Below, piece after piece: positions 1 to 12,400 of a DNA stretch of 64,000 bases (positions are counted from its first letter, which is position 1; each line of letters begins with the position of its first letter). A model generated the notes under the pieces. The model worked only from the letters and a program-made list of their open reading frames with translations. It ran no database searches and was not told the DNA's origin. The position numbers were made by a program, and so were the translations under genes. This DNA comes from Edaphochlamys debaryana (taxonomy: Eukaryota; Chlorophyta; Chlorophyceae; Chlamydomonadales). The DNA lies in assembly GCA_016858145.1 (NCBI GenBank), contig JAEHOE010000031.1, forward strand, positions 558,001-622,000, given 5' to 3'.

Positions 1-67
1 CCAGGCTGGCAGCGCGACGCTTCCACACGTATAAACACTCTCCCCCGCCGCCCCTTCCCGCACGCAG

Positions 68-2318
68 CTGGGCCTGTCTCACTACGTCTTCCCTAGTGCC
101 GCCCACACTCGCTTCGAGCACTCTCTGGGCGTGGGGCATCTGGTACGGTCCAAGCCTTAGCCTGCTGCAGTGCGATGAGGCAAAGCACCCAAACCCACCT
201 TGGGGCGTACCGGTAACCCCTGCGCCGGACACCGTTTGCAGGCACACGAGGTGGCGGACCGCATCTTCCGCACGCAAGGCCACGAGCTGGGCATCACGCG
301 ACATGACGTGCACCTGGTCAGCATCGCGGGTGAGGACATGCGCTGAGCTGTGGGACAGGGAGTGACCCGATGTGGGTCGGGCATCTGGGTCATGCATACC
401 GTATCCCCATCCGGCTGTTGTTGTCCTGCGATGAGCACACCCAGAGCACACCCAGGCGAGGCAGGCAATCTCGGCAATTAGGGGCATCCTGGGCGCCTGC
501 GGCCGCCTGAAGTACAAGCCGCAGTGGACCCCTGCCCTACTGGCCATGCTCCGGCACCTCCACCCGGCTGCCCATCCCCTGAGCCTGCTGACGGTTCGGC
601 GGCCGGACCCAACCGCGCACCCCCGCATCCTGGGCGTGCCGGTCCCGGCATCAACCACCCCGACCCTGGCCCGGCTGGTAGGCAGCCTGGCCTTCCTGCC
701 CTCGGCCACGGTGATCAACGCGGAGGCCCTGGCGGCGGGCCCCTGGGTGCGCCACGCGCCCCTGTGGGGCAACCCGGCCCTGCCCGCACGGGCGGCATCA
801 GACGTGAGTACAGGAATTGAGGCAGAGTTTAGGGACCTGTTTGCAGTACGGGGCTTGACGACCGTGGGCATGGCAGTCACGTGTGCAGATGCCCTAGGCA
901 GTATTATCGTCGAGAGTGGGGTCGGGGGTGTGGCTGGGAGGGCCCACGCTCGGGCGCGCGCTGCGTGCAATAGGGAGTATGGCCAGAGAATTTTGCGTGA
1001 CATACTTAGGACAGAAACACAGGACTTGCCCCTGGCACTGAGAAACGGGACAGAAATGGCCAGGCGGCTGCAGGACCTGCTGGGACGTCTGCCCGAGGGG
1101 TGGGTGGCCGCGGCGCGCGCTGCAGGCGGCCCTGCGGGGTCTGAGCTCGAGGTGTGGGGCAGAATAGCAGATAGTGTGGGGTGGGGGGACGTCGCTCTGA
1201 GCAAATTGTCGGTCCAGATTGCAACCCAGCTGCAGCTGGGCCCAGCGCGCACCCGACTGGTGCACAAGCATACAGAGTTTATTCGGGAGGCTTTGGGGAC
1301 GGGGGAGGCCGCGGAGGCTGAAGTTACGCGGCTGAAGGCTGTCTGGCCCCGTTTGTGGAAGTTGAAGTGGGAAGCAAGCAACAAGGAGCCCCTGTGGCGA
1401 CTTGCCATGGACGGATATCCAGGGTTTGGCATGCATCGAGCCCAGCTGGGCACGAGTGAGGTAGCCAGGTGCCCGTGTGGGCAGGCGATGAACCAAGGTG
1501 ACCGGCTCCACCATTTCTGGTCGTGTGCGGCAACGATGGCAGTGCGCACAAGATTGAGCGATGCGATTGGTCGGGCAGTCAAGAGGCATGAGGTTTGGTT
1601 GGTGCAGGCCCCCGCGGGCATTCAGCAGCAAGTTTGGGATGTGGTGTGCTTGGCCGCCGTTGGGGCCATGGAGCAAGCACGACGCTACAAGTACGCGCAT
1701 CGGGGTGCACAGGGTCTGATCATGCAGGCAAGGGCGCTGGCGAGGGGAGAGCTTGAAGCTTCAGTGCTTTGCCGGCGTGGGGTCAGCCCCGTCAGATTGG
1801 GACACGGTGCCTGAGGACCACCCCTTTTTGGCCGTGACTGAGGAGGGAGATGTGCGTTACATGCCCCACGTTGAGGTGATGGATGGTCTTCACTAGATCT
1901 CTTTTGGAGCCCGGGTAGGGGCCCTGCCGTTCAAGCTAGGGGGCGGCGTGCTGGCTTGCAGGGGGTAAGCCCGTGAGGTTGGCTGTCAAGCCACGGCGTT
2001 CAGCTGCCGTGTACCCCGCTGGGGTCCCTCATTGTAACCACCGAGGACTGCGATGAACCCTTCAGGCGCGATGCACGATCTTGGCCACGGACCAGGCTCT
2101 CACGTGTTCGAGAATGAGTTCCTATCCCGCATCGGCCGGAAGGACTGGTGGGTGCAGGGTGGCATCTGGGTCGCCCCATGTGGGTCGGTACTCGGGAGGG
2201 CTGTGGGTCGGCGCCCCCAGGCTCTGCAAGGCAAAGTGCCCTTGCTGACACTCAGCTCGTGTTCCCCCGTCCTGCTCCAACCCGACACCTGCATCCACCA
2301 TACGGCAGGCATCACGAG
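68..2318 (+). pseudogene. SAMHD1-like HD-domain dNTP triphosphohydrolase, truncated gene (4 exons visible)
   Basis: Four exons join in frame: 68-142, 242-329, 2066-2147 and a 10-nt exon 2309-2318. The first reads [20 protein letters not shown] and ends GVGHL. The second ends LGITRHDVHLVSIAG. The third continues AMHDLGHGPGSHVFENEF, and the microexon completes DWHHE. These match the metal-binding HD core of SAMHD1-type enzymes: the H..R of HTRFEHS, the HD of MHDLGHGP and the HE after tryptophan. That family converts dNTPs to deoxynucleosides and triphosphate. The 5' part lies outside the window. After HHE no exon for the rest of the catalytic domain can be found before the opposite-strand gene at 2.6 kb, so the 3' half is missing here. 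The intron between exons two and three (330-2065) is swollen by a retroelement remnant. The family assignment is firm; calling it a broken gene is inference. Confidence 0.72.
440..1893 (+). mobile_element. Decayed non-LTR retrotransposon (LINE-type) ORF2 C-terminal fragment
   Basis: A frame open from about 440 to 1814 encodes the region downstream of a LINE reverse transcriptase. It has a segment ending PWVRHAPLWGNPAL, then FRDLFAVRGLTTVGMAV, then a zinc-knuckle-like RCPCG...HHFWSC near 1470-1530 preceded by EPLWRLAMDG. This order is typical of ORF2 C-termini in algal LINEs. Near 1780-1800 the frame shifts by one: the next frame carries a plausible continuation (WDTVPEDHPFLAVTEEGDV) that ends at a stop near 1891-1893. 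No RT catalytic domain or endonuclease is present, so the copy is 5'-truncated and dead. It sits in an intron of the SAMHD1-like gene in the same orientation. The exact ends and target-site duplications were not resolved. Confidence 0.68.
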
Positions 2319-2370
2319 GTGAGGTTGCTTCTGTCTGTGCCGGGCGTGGGCGCCTTAGTTGAGCCGGCCC

Positions 2371-2436
2371 TAGCCGACAGACAGATTACTGCATCAACAG
2401 CAGTACGACAGGCCCTGTCCGAAGAGCACCCCGAGC
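2371..2436 (+). repeat. Short dispersed repeat, copy 1
   Basis: About 65 bp here resemble 5877-5945. Both share the core GGCCCTGTCCGAAG and a flanking TGCATC.ACAGCA. Read in one frame the two copies give ITASTAVRQALSEEHPEH and INASTATRAALSEGHPEH, with many of the differences at third codon positions. This suggests two fragments of one former coding sequence. The parent element is not recognised. Confidence 0.5.
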
Positions 2437-2632
2437 ACGGGAATGCACGGCATCTACAGCAGCACGCCAGGCCGCAGTCCAAAGGCTGTCAGAGCTCTCC
2501 AATATCAACTCCGGCATGATAATATCGCCCTAGGAAGGTTTCACAATACCCAATAGCTCCTCCAGTTCCACCTGCCAGCCACTCACAATAGGACCACCGC
2601 AAGACACAGCTCAGGCCAGGAGTCGCCCCTGT

Positions 2633-5251
2633 TTAGGCGGGGCCTGCCTGCGCGCCGCCAGCCCCTGCGCCGCCACCTCCTGCACCTCCCGAGCTTCCGC
2701 CAATCGCTTCCCCACCTCCTGCACCCTTGCGCCCGTTCTTCCGCTTGCGCTTCTTCCCTCCAGCGCCCTTGGGACCGGCCCCCTCGCTCCCGCTCCCGTC
2801 CCCAGCACCACGGGCTCCCTCCTCCCCCTTCATCCGCTGAATCCACGCCATAAGGTTTGAAGGGACGGGGTTGTACACGTAACTGTATCGCACGCTGGCT
2901 TCCATCTCCTCCCACGGCATGAAGCACCCCCTGGCGTGCATCCACTGAAGCGTTGGCAGGCTGGCCCAGCTGCGGATGACTTCTGAAACAAACCCGTCCT
3001 TCCTCTTGCCCCAGGGCAGCCCCAGCTCCCGCAGCGTTGCCAGCGTCTGCAGGTCGTCGTTGCCAGCGGCCTTGGCGTAGGGCGAACCGCTCCTCTGTAG
3101 GGACATGGCAGGTGGGTAGAGGCCCAGCAATACGTCAGATGAACACTCAACTGCACGGGCTCTAGAGACGACTTCGCTTTGTTTTTACGAGCATGCTGCG
3201 CCAGAAAGATAGGCTCAACAACGCGTCAGCCCTGTTTTCCCCCACCCCAAACCCCCGCTCACCGGCCTCCTCAGCCCCGCCCCACACATGAACCGCAGCA
3301 GGGGGCTGTTCCCCGCCGCCGCCGCCTGGTCCCACACCGCATCCACGTCGCACTCTGGGCTGCTGTTTAGCCACTCCAAGATTGCAGCGGCGTCAGCACC
3401 AGCGTACGGCGCTGCCCCCGCCTCGCCTGGTGCGTCGTCGCCCTCACCCTGGGCGGCGCCGCCCGCGGGCCCGCCGCCTGGCTCCGCGCCCTGGCCTGGG
3501 TCCCCCGGGGCCTGGACCTGGGCCTGGGCCTGGGCCTGAACTTGGGCCTGGGCGTGATTGTGGGCCGGAGCCGGGGCGTGCCAGCCCAAGTCCCAATCCT
3601 CCCCCAAGAGGAGCCGTTGGCGGAAGGTGCTGCGCATCCAGCGTACGACGGGCATGCAACCGCCCCCCAGCGCCCAGGCAGTGGGCTTCATGACGTCAAA
3701 GCGGAAGCCGCCTGCGTGCAGCGCCTGCGATGGAGGTGGAACGGCACCTGAAAGCTGGGAACGGCAGAATTACCGGTGCGCACTTGGGCCGTCTACCGTA
3801 ATTTTCAAGCCTGGCGCTGCCTCACTCCGCCGCCCCCACCGCACCTGCAGAAAGCCGAGGTTGCCCTCGCCCGCGGCGCGGCAGATGTCGGCGTCCACAT
3901 ATTCTCTCACGTTGTGGTCACTGAAGTACGGCGTCCGCGCATCCTCGTTCTCCATGTAAAGCAGCGCCACTGCGTCGTACGCACTGCTCGCATGCATGGC
4001 CGCCTGCGGGCAGCGGACAGGGAGGGCAAGCCGTTCAAGCCGCAAGGGAACTGGTTGGGGAAGACCAACATTTGTAGACTGTTGGCAAAGGGCGGTGGTG
4101 ATATGGTGAGCGGTATGGGGCTTTGGCACCATGAATCTCAGACCGTACCACCCGTTGCCCGCAGACCCTTTAGCAGCCCCGTCCTCATGACCACTCACAT
4201 AACCGTCCGGCACCGCGCGGGGAAGCTCTTCCCGGCCTCGCGGCAGGAGCCACTCCATCCGCTGCACCGCCTGCTCGCCCCGCAAGCGCTCGAGGGCGCA
4301 GGGGAACGCGTCTTCCGTCAGGCGGAGCCCCTTCGCCATCAGGAACTCCACTTTGGCCTCCCAGTCGGGCGTGGGGCTGCCGGCCGCGTGGGCCAGAAGA
4401 GTATTCTTCTGGGCTTCCCAGTGCCCCTGGTCCATGCATTCCCAGTGCATTAGCTGCCGGCCGGTAATGACCTTAGGGGCCACGAGCGCCTGCACCTCGG
4501 GCCGGGTCCAGAAGCGCTCGAGCGAAGCCAGGTCGCACCCCGCCGCAACGCCGGAGCCCATTTTCGCCCAGCCGTCGGCGGATACCAGCGGTCCCAGGAC
4601 GTTTCCCTTTCGGGATAGCTTGGCGGGCCTCGACAGAAGGTCCTGCAGGATGCGCTCCATCAGCTCCACGTGGCCCTCGCTCGCTGCAGCCGCGGCCGCC
4701 GATGGCGACAGGGTGAGGCCCGAGCCGGCCCCGGCCTCCAGGGCCCACGCGCACACCTCCCAGCGCCCGGTCTTGGCTGCAGTGTTAAGAACCACAGCCC
4801 AACTGACGCCCTTTGGGATGCAGCCGGGCTCCGCCACCAGCCACTGGCACGACCGGAGCGCCCCCGCGGCCACCGCCACCTCCAGGGTGGCGTGGGGCGC
4901 ACCGGCACAGCCCGACGCCTGCACGGCGACTGCCAGGTTGGCAACGACGTCAGTGGCTGCGGTCAGGGCCATTAGCTGGTGCCGCCGCCTGAGCGGCAGG
5001 TCGCGGCACGCCCCGTCGGCGGACCACTTGGCGGCGAAGATGTCCGGGGCTACAGGCTGCGACAGTCGGATGTGGGTCTCCCGAGGAAGCAGCGCCGCAG
5101 TGCGCTTGTCCAATAGTCGCAGCGCAGCGTGGTCGTTCCCCGACAAGAAGGCCGCCAGGCGCTTAACGATTTCGGGAATCCAGACGCTGCTGGCCCGAGC
5201 TGCCGCCTCAGGCGCTGAAGCCTCCATCATATCTCGTTTAGGTTCTTCCAT
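2633..5251 (-). CDS. Ankyrin-repeat-type protein with F-box-like N-terminus (711 aa, 4 exons)
   Basis: The coding exons are complement(4199-5251, 3845-4003, 3263-3724, 2633-3094). All junctions are phase 0 with GT donors and AG acceptors, giving 711 residues. The N-terminus (VWIPEIVKRLAAFL, then ALRLLDKRTAALL) resembles the F-box-like start of the large ankyrin family expanded in volvocine algae. The body has degenerate ankyrin units: WLVAEPG, AAKTGRWEVCAWALEAG, AAAASEGHVELMERIL, DICRAAGEGNLGFLQ and NDDLQTLATLRELG. Exon 3 holds a QAQAQVQAQAQ run followed by a G/P/A-rich spacer. The C-terminus is Lys-rich (KKRKRKNGRK, possibly a nuclear signal) and then Gly/Ala-rich. No enzymatic motif is seen, so the role is probably protein binding. 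The start is the ATG opening the long first exon; upstream sequence to 5.4 kb shows no further exon. The gene is convergent with the SAMHD1-like remnant. Confidence 0.8.
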
Positions 5252-6451
5252 ACGTTTTCTATTGCGCAGGTGAGCGAACTCGGGAGTAGGTGAAACCCGG
5301 CTTCCGAGCTAGGTGAGTTTGTGGCTCCTTCGCTTCTCATGAATCACTACTTGTCTGCTCAGAATCTTTATGTGAGAGGGAAGCGCGCGAACGTCTGGCT
5401 CGTTACTTAAAGATAGTACGGCTCTGATCCATCTCTGATCGCCTCGCCCACCTCGCCCCAGCTGCAGACTGCATCGTCATGCGTGCAGTGCATCCCCCGA
5501 TTCCCCCCATCCACTAACTGGGCAAACTGGGGTGCTGCTGCCCCCGCACTTCCTGTCGTGGCCTTGGGGCAGGCCTCGGGGAAGTCGGGGTGGCCGTGGC
5601 CCACCCTGACCCTCCTGCCCTGACCCTGACTCTCATTTCCTGCTTTGCCACGGCCGCGAGCGGAGTGGGGGCCTTGAGCCAAGCGTGCCATCGTGCTCTG
5701 CGCTGCATTGCGCTTTGCTATAAACCCTGTCCCAGTCGTGCATCCGTCCCTCCTGCTCTTCTTGCTTCAACAGGACTCCCATGGTGCGTGGGTGCTGTGG
5801 AGGCTGGAGGGCTCCCCCTCTCGACATAAATGACTGAAGCTCCCTTGGGGCACGCTCCCTTCAAGGGTTGCACTGGTCAGACGACTGATTAATGCATCTA
5901 CAGCAACGCGGGCGGCCCTGTCCGAAGGGCATCCAGAGCACTCGCTGCCATGTTGTACACCGCGCCAAGAAAGAGTTTCTTCCTCTCACCAGGTTACTGC
6001 ACGTTACCGCGGGTTTGACACCACACCACTCCATACGCCAGCTATACCACACACACCCGCTTGTGCAGCGGTGTCTCAACTTCAGCTCTGCATCGGCCAC
6101 CAGAACCAGATGTGTTCGCGCAGACCGCGTCCCAGCGGCCTCAAATGAGCCAATTATGCCGGCTCACTGGCCCCGAGCTTGACAGCTCGCCCCCTCGCAC
6201 GCAGCAAGCGACACAGAGCACGCCTTGACAGGTCACAAACACTTCAATGCACTGCACAATGCTGCGCACGCAGCCTGCAGCTCTCTACCTGCCCATTGTC
6301 CACCCCGTCTTCCCCCTTCCGTCGTTCCGTGTATCAATAGGCAAGCTCACGGACTAGACTGCATAACCCACCCGGGAGCAAGTGCAAGGCAGGCCCCCAG
6401 CAGTGCACCCCCTCGCGAAGAACCCAGACTGACCCTACGGCAGCAACGAGC
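5252..6451. other. Intergenic region between two minus-strand genes
   Basis: This 1.2-kb stretch holds the presumed promoter of the ankyrin-type gene (its 5' side, from 5252 upward) and the 3' flank of the IQ-motif gene. A short dispersed repeat lies at 5877-5945. No ORF with recognisable coding character, RNA gene or transposon end was seen. Confidence 0.5.
5877..5945 (+). repeat. Short dispersed repeat, copy 2
   Basis: This is similar to 2371-2436 (see there). In the same frame the reading continues open beyond the shared part to a stop near 6147, but that extension has no counterpart at copy 1 and no recognisable domain. It is most likely a transposon scrap. Confidence 0.48.
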
Positions 6452-9400
6452 CTACGAGCGACCCGACACGACCCCCTGCCCAACACCCATGAGGCTCGTG
6501 GGCTGGTAGCCCCTGCCCCCGCCGGCCCTCAGCTGCGGGCTGTGGAACCCCGTGCCGCCCCCCTGCCCATGCCCGTGGTGGGGCGGGTGCGCCGCCTGCG
6601 TGAACCTGGCCATGTTGGACCCCCCCGCGCCGCCGCCGCCCCCCGCCAGCGTCGAGCTGACCAGCGGAGGCGAGGCCACCTCAGCTGGCGCCGGCGCGCC
6701 CTGGACAGATTGTCGTACGAGCGCCGCCCCGCCGCCGCCCGCGACGCCGTTGACCATGAATGCGCCGTACTGCTGCGGCGCGCCGTGCAGCGGCTGCAGA
6801 CCCGAGTGGCCGACGGACAGGCGGCCGGCGGCGTTGCGGCTGCGCATGGGCGATCCGCTGCCGCCCCCCACCTGCTGCTGCGCGACGGCGACCGCAAAGG
6901 CCGTCATCTGGCCATCGAGCGAGGAGGAGACGCCGCCGGGGCCGAACATGCTGGCGCGGCGGGCGCGGCCGACCACGACTTGCGCCGCCATGCCGCCGCC
7001 ACTGCCGCGGCCGCCGCCGCTGCCGCCGCTACCCGCCAGGTTGGAGCCCTTGCCCCCTGCCAACGTCGCCGCCAGTCCAATCGGGCGCTGCAGCGTGGGG
7101 TCCGAGGCGGTCCGCGTGATGCCCAAGGGGCCGAAGCCGCCGCCACCGGCCTTGGCCGCTGGTCCTCCGCCGCCGCCAGCCGCGGCAGCAGCGCCAGACG
7201 CCGGCCCGCCGAGCCCCGGCGGGCCCGTCTGGCTGCGGTTCGGCGAGCCCATGATGGGAGGGAACATGAGCCAGGCCGGGTCGCGGGCAAGATGCGCCGC
7301 GGGCGCGCCGCCGCCGACGGTGGCGGCAGCGGCAGGGCCAGGGCTGGAGCTGGAGGCTACGCCGCCGCCAGCTGCCTCGAGCCCGCGCGGGTTGGGCAGC
7401 GCGCCGGAGAGCGTGGCGGCGCCGGGGGGCGGCGGCACGCTGTGCACGATGGCCCCCGGCACGGCGGCGCGGTACCGCGGCACGGCCCACTGCGGCCCGC
7501 CAGCGGCAGCGGCAGCAGGGGCGGCGCTGCCGCCGCTTGTCGAGACTGCGGTGGCAGAACTGCCTTGCGCAGTTAGGGATGCCGCGTGCGCCGCGGCCTG
7601 TTGCATCTGCCACTGCTGCTGGAAGGTCAGGGAGCCGGGGCTGCCCAGCTGAGGCGACACAGACGCACCGCCCTCCAGCTCCGGCTCCGCCGCCGGCCCC
7701 TCCTCGCCGCTGTATTGTCGCGGCGGCGGCGCTCCGCCGCCGCCGATCGACACGCGGCCTCGCCGCGGCGCCGCCGTGCCCTCCGCCCCCACCTCCATGG
7801 CGCCCTCCCCCACCTCCATGTGCACACCGGCAAGGGAGGGCAGGAAGTGGGACCCGCCACCGCCGCTGTTGCCTGCCCCGCCCGGTGAGCTGAGCTGCTG
7901 CGGCGGTGCGGGCGGTGCGTCCACGCTCCGCCGGCGATAGCGGGTGCCGGTGCCCTCTCCCGCGCAGCTGCCCTCAGGACCGCCTGCCATGCTCGTGCGG
8001 GCCTGTGCCGGACCCTGACCTTGGGCCTGGCTGGGCCCGTTGGGGCCTGGCCCGGCAGGGCCGCCACGAGACCAGGGCCGGTCTCCGCCGGGCCCGGCGC
8101 CGGGAGAGGCGAAGGGACGAGGCGACTGGGCGGCGGAGGGCGGCCGAGCGCCGTCCCCTGCCTGCGACACGCGGACGGGCATCACGCCGCCCGAGTCGCT
8201 CACGTCGCGGCTCTTCGCGGCGCCACTTGCTTCCGTCAATAGCCCCACGACCGCCGCCGCCGCCGCCCGGATCTCCAACGGGCGTGACGGCCCCGCGGCC
8301 CCGACGTCGTCCTGCGAGGCATGGACGCCCGCGGATGCGGCAGCCGGCGGCGCGGCGGCGGCAGCTACGCCAGCGGCCGCTGCAGGCCGGAGGCGGGCTG
8401 CCGCGACGCGGGGCGAGGGCCCGGTGCCGGCGGCCGGGCGGGCGCTCCGGGGCTCCGGCAAGGGCTCGCCCAGGCCCAAGCGGGCCACCGCCAGGGCCCC
8501 ACTGCGGCCGATGACGGGTGCAGCGGCCGCTGCGAAGGCCCCTGCAATCACCTGCCGCAGCGCAGCCGCCTCTCCATCGCCCATGGCTAGGCCGCCACGG
8601 GCCCGGCGGGACGGGCCGCCAGCAGCGGCACCCGGCGGCGGCCGAGCCTGTATCCCGCCGCCGGCCGCCGCAGCTTCCGCTGCAGCCTTGAGCGGCGGCG
8701 GAGCCAGCACCGCCCTCGCAGCGGCGGCGGCTGCAGCGGCAGCCTCACCCGCCTCTCCTGCCTCGCCACCGGCCTGGCTCGCGCTCCCCTCCTCACCCTC
8801 GCCGCTCTCCTCCTCGTCTGATTCCATCAGCGCCGCCGCCAGCGCCGCCGCCACCTGCACCACCTCCTCCGCCTCCAGCAGGGCGGCCTCGGGGGACTCG
8901 GCCCCAAACATGGCCCGCGCCCTCGAGGCCGCAGCCCCCTCCCCGCCCTCCCCATCGCCCCCCTCCCCGCCCTCCCCCTCTCCGTCCCCGTCCTCGTCCT
9001 CGTCCTCGTCGTCGCTGGCGGTCGGCGGACTCTCCGGCTCCCCGCCGTCCTCCCCCGGCTCCTCATCCCCTTGAGCGGCGGCGCCGAGCGTTTCCCCGAG
9101 CGTGCCCTCGCCAGCTTCGCGGTGTTGGCCCTCGCCCTCGGCGCCCTCCGTGCCGCCGGCCTCGCCCGCGGCCACGCCCAGGACCCGAGCCAGCTCCCGC
9201 GCCGCCTGCTCCGCCTCGCCCTGCCACTGCACCGTCAGGGCCTTGACGGCCGCCTCGGGGTTCTCAGACAGCTCGTCCGCCGCGCCCTCGGCCCTGCTCT
9301 GCGCCCTGCTCCGTGACCGTCCCTCAGCCCCGGCTGCTCCCGCGCCCGCGCCAGCGCCGGTGCCGCTTTCCGCGCCAGAGTCTACGTCGTCGAAAATAGC

Positions 9401-12400
9401 CGAGGAGGCGCTATCCAGGCCGGAGCCGCCCCTTGCGGAGACGAGGCGGCGTAGGATCTGGGCGGACCGGGCGACGATGGACTTGGCCTTCACCACAGTG
9501 TGCCCGCCAAAGCGGGCGCGGCGGCTGCCGAACAGCTCCTCGCCGGCCTCGTCGTCCGCGCCCGAGCCCGCGGCGGCCTCGCCCTCGCCCTCTGCGCCGG
9601 AGCCGTCAGCGCCAGAGGCACTGTGCAGGAGGGGGGCCGAGGAGAGAGGCATGGAGGTGGCGGGGCCCGGGGCTTAGACAGACGGAAAGGTCGTGGGAGC
9701 CCGCAGCATACCGCTATCCTGATCAAGCACTCCCCTCAGCGCCTCCCGCAGGAGCGCGACACCCTCGCATGCAGTTCCTCCGCCGCCCCCAACGACCCCA
9801 GCGCAACCACCCACCTGCCCCGTGTTGACCGGGCGCGTGAGCCCGGGGCGCCCGTGCCGGGCCCACTGGCGTGCCCTGCGCCGCCCTCGTGGGCCCCCGC
9901 AGTCCCTTCCCCCGCGGCCTCCGCGTGTTGGCTGGCCGGCGCAGGGCTGGCGCGGGAGCGCGGGCCCTCCCCCGCCAGCAGCATCGTGCGGGTGCGGCCC
10001 TTGCCCGGCAGCGGGGGGCGGCCGGGCGGGTGCGCGGAGCGGGCGCCCGGCCGGGCCTCCGGGTCCGGGTGCACGCCCTCGCCCCCCGCGGTGGGGTAGT
10101 GCTTCGGGTCCAACTCACGGGCTGCGCGGAAAGGGAGGGGAGGAAGGCGTACAAATGTCAAGCGTCCACTCGGCTTGCAGGTGCAGGCTATAGCGCCATG
10201 CATGGCGACACTGATCCGAGCCAGCCCCTCCAAGGCAGAGGCCAGCATCCCAGCCCCCCCTCCGCCCCTCAGTCACTCACGTGCCGTGGAGCCGAAGCCC
10301 CCCACGCGCGCCTTCCTGCTCAGGCTCTTGCGCAGCTTCTGCAGCTGGATCTTGTTGCGGGCATCGCGCATGGCCTTGTAGGCGGCGGCGGAGAGCATGA
10401 TCTGGGGCGGGCGGGATTGCGGTGGGGAGGGGCGGGATGGGGTGGGGTGATGAAGCCCATGTGATGAAGGGGGGACAGGAGCGAGAACCCCTTCCCTCTG
10501 CGCCCCACCATGCTCAAGCTCGTTGCCCACGCCCATACCCCGGCCCCCCACCTGCACGTCCGGGGACACCAGGGCGTCCAGCCGCGCCTTCTCCTCCTGC
10601 TTGCGGCTGATGTAGCCCCGCCAGGAGCGCTGCGGGGGCCCAGGGAGCGGGGGTAGGCGCTGGGCTCATCGGGTCCATGCCACTCGGGGCCTGCTGCTTC
10701 GGACCAGCCTCGAGGGCCCTCCCGTCAGCGTCAATTCCTCCATCCCTCCGGTCCGAACGAGCCCACACCCGCCGCGCCCAGGCTACGCGCCCCCTTCCCC
10801 CCAGCACAGCGCCCCTCACCTCCGCTCTTCCCTCCACCCCGTGCACCCAGCCATCTCTCCTCCCCCACCCCTTCCCCCCACACGCCTTCCGGCCCCCCCG
10901 CCCCACCTGGATGATGCGCGCCGCGTGGTGCAGGTGCAGCTCGGCGATGGCGTGCTGCCGCCGCTCCTCGGCCTTCTTGGCGGCCAGGATCTGCTCCCAC
11001 ACCTTGATGTCTGACACCAGGTCCACGGCCGACACGATCTGCTGCGTCGTCAGCCGCCCCGCCTCCTCCGCCTCCTCCAGCTCCGCCTCCTCCTCCAGCT
11101 CCTCCGCGGTCTGAGGGCAGCGAGAGCGCAGGCCAGACGTGTGTTGCCACGTGGTCACCTCACGCCCCTCGAGCGCCCTCCACCTTCCCGTCACCCCCGG
11201 CGGCTTCCAGCCTCCTCAGGCGGACAGGCGGGCAGGCCGCGTGCCAGAGGGCAGCCCCCCCCGCAAGCTCTTCCCACCCTTCTCTCCCCACTGCCCAAAC
11301 ACATACCTTGGGCGGCACTGGCACCCCGTTGCCCCCGAACAGCGACTGCCCGGGCGCCGCGGGGCCGTACATGATCTGATCAAACGGCTCCTCCACCGGC
11401 AGCCCCTCCATGCGGTTGCGTTGGCGCTGGGGTGCGCGGGCGTGGGGTTGGTTGGGAGTCAGCCCATGCCTTGCGCAGGCACAGTGGGCCAGCAGAGCCC
11501 TGCGCAACCGCGTTCCTCGGCTGCCCTCCTCCTGGCCCCCACAGCATCCCCTCCGCTCCCCCTCTACTGAGCCCTCGACCCCCTCCCCCTCCTGCCTCCC
11601 CTCCCCATCCCCTCCCCTCCCCGCCCCCCCTGCCTGCAGGCGGTCGTCCACCGCCATCTGGTGCGCCAGGGGGTCCAGGGACCGCACCACGCAGCCGCTC
11701 CAGCGCTCCGTGACGCGGTTCAGCTCGCGCAGGTGCTGCTGGATGTAGGCGGGCATGTCGGCCTGGGCGCAGCAGTCGGGGACAGGTCAGGGAACAAATA
11801 GTGCAGGGGACGACAAGCGGGATGCATTGCGGTTGATGGCGCTCGACAGGCAGGGTCAACCAGGCGCACGTCTGAGGGTAGGGTGGCCCCGGCGCCCAAA
11901 GCTCCGCCCTGCCTGCCTCGGGCCTACCCACCTCGTCCGGGGGAGGGGGGTGCGAGTCCATGTACTCCAGGGTGAAGCGCTTGTGCATCTCGCCCTGGGC
12001 GGGAGGGGGGCGCAGTGCAGGGGCGGGAGGGGGGCGCAGTGCGGGGGCAGGAAGGGGGGGGCACCGGGGTGGAGCTGGGGTCGGAAGCTATTGACTGCAT
12101 GGGGCGTGCCGCGGTGTGGACCGGGACAAGCGGCACATGGCATGCCGTACCCTACGGGGCGCTGCGACTGGGCAGCTTCTTGCCGGGGCTGCCCCTTATG
12201 GTGGTCATAAATAACTACGGCAGCGCTGAGACGAGTAACCGGACTTTGAGTGGCATCAGCAGGGTCCCGGGAGGCCCCGTCCTGCCCTGCCCAGCCCTCC
12301 CCTCCCCTCCCTTTCCAGTGGCAAGGCAGCCCTCCCACACCCACAGTACTCTGGTTTGCCACCCCGGATAGCCAGCCAGCAAGCACCTGAAGATAGGTCG

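Noticed and set aside
6452..9652. A separate gene starting at the ATG at 9652
   Set aside because: Splicing 9815 to 9620 joins the upstream exons to this frame in phase with a good donor (GTGGGT) and acceptor (GCACAG), so it is better read as the last exon of the IQ gene.
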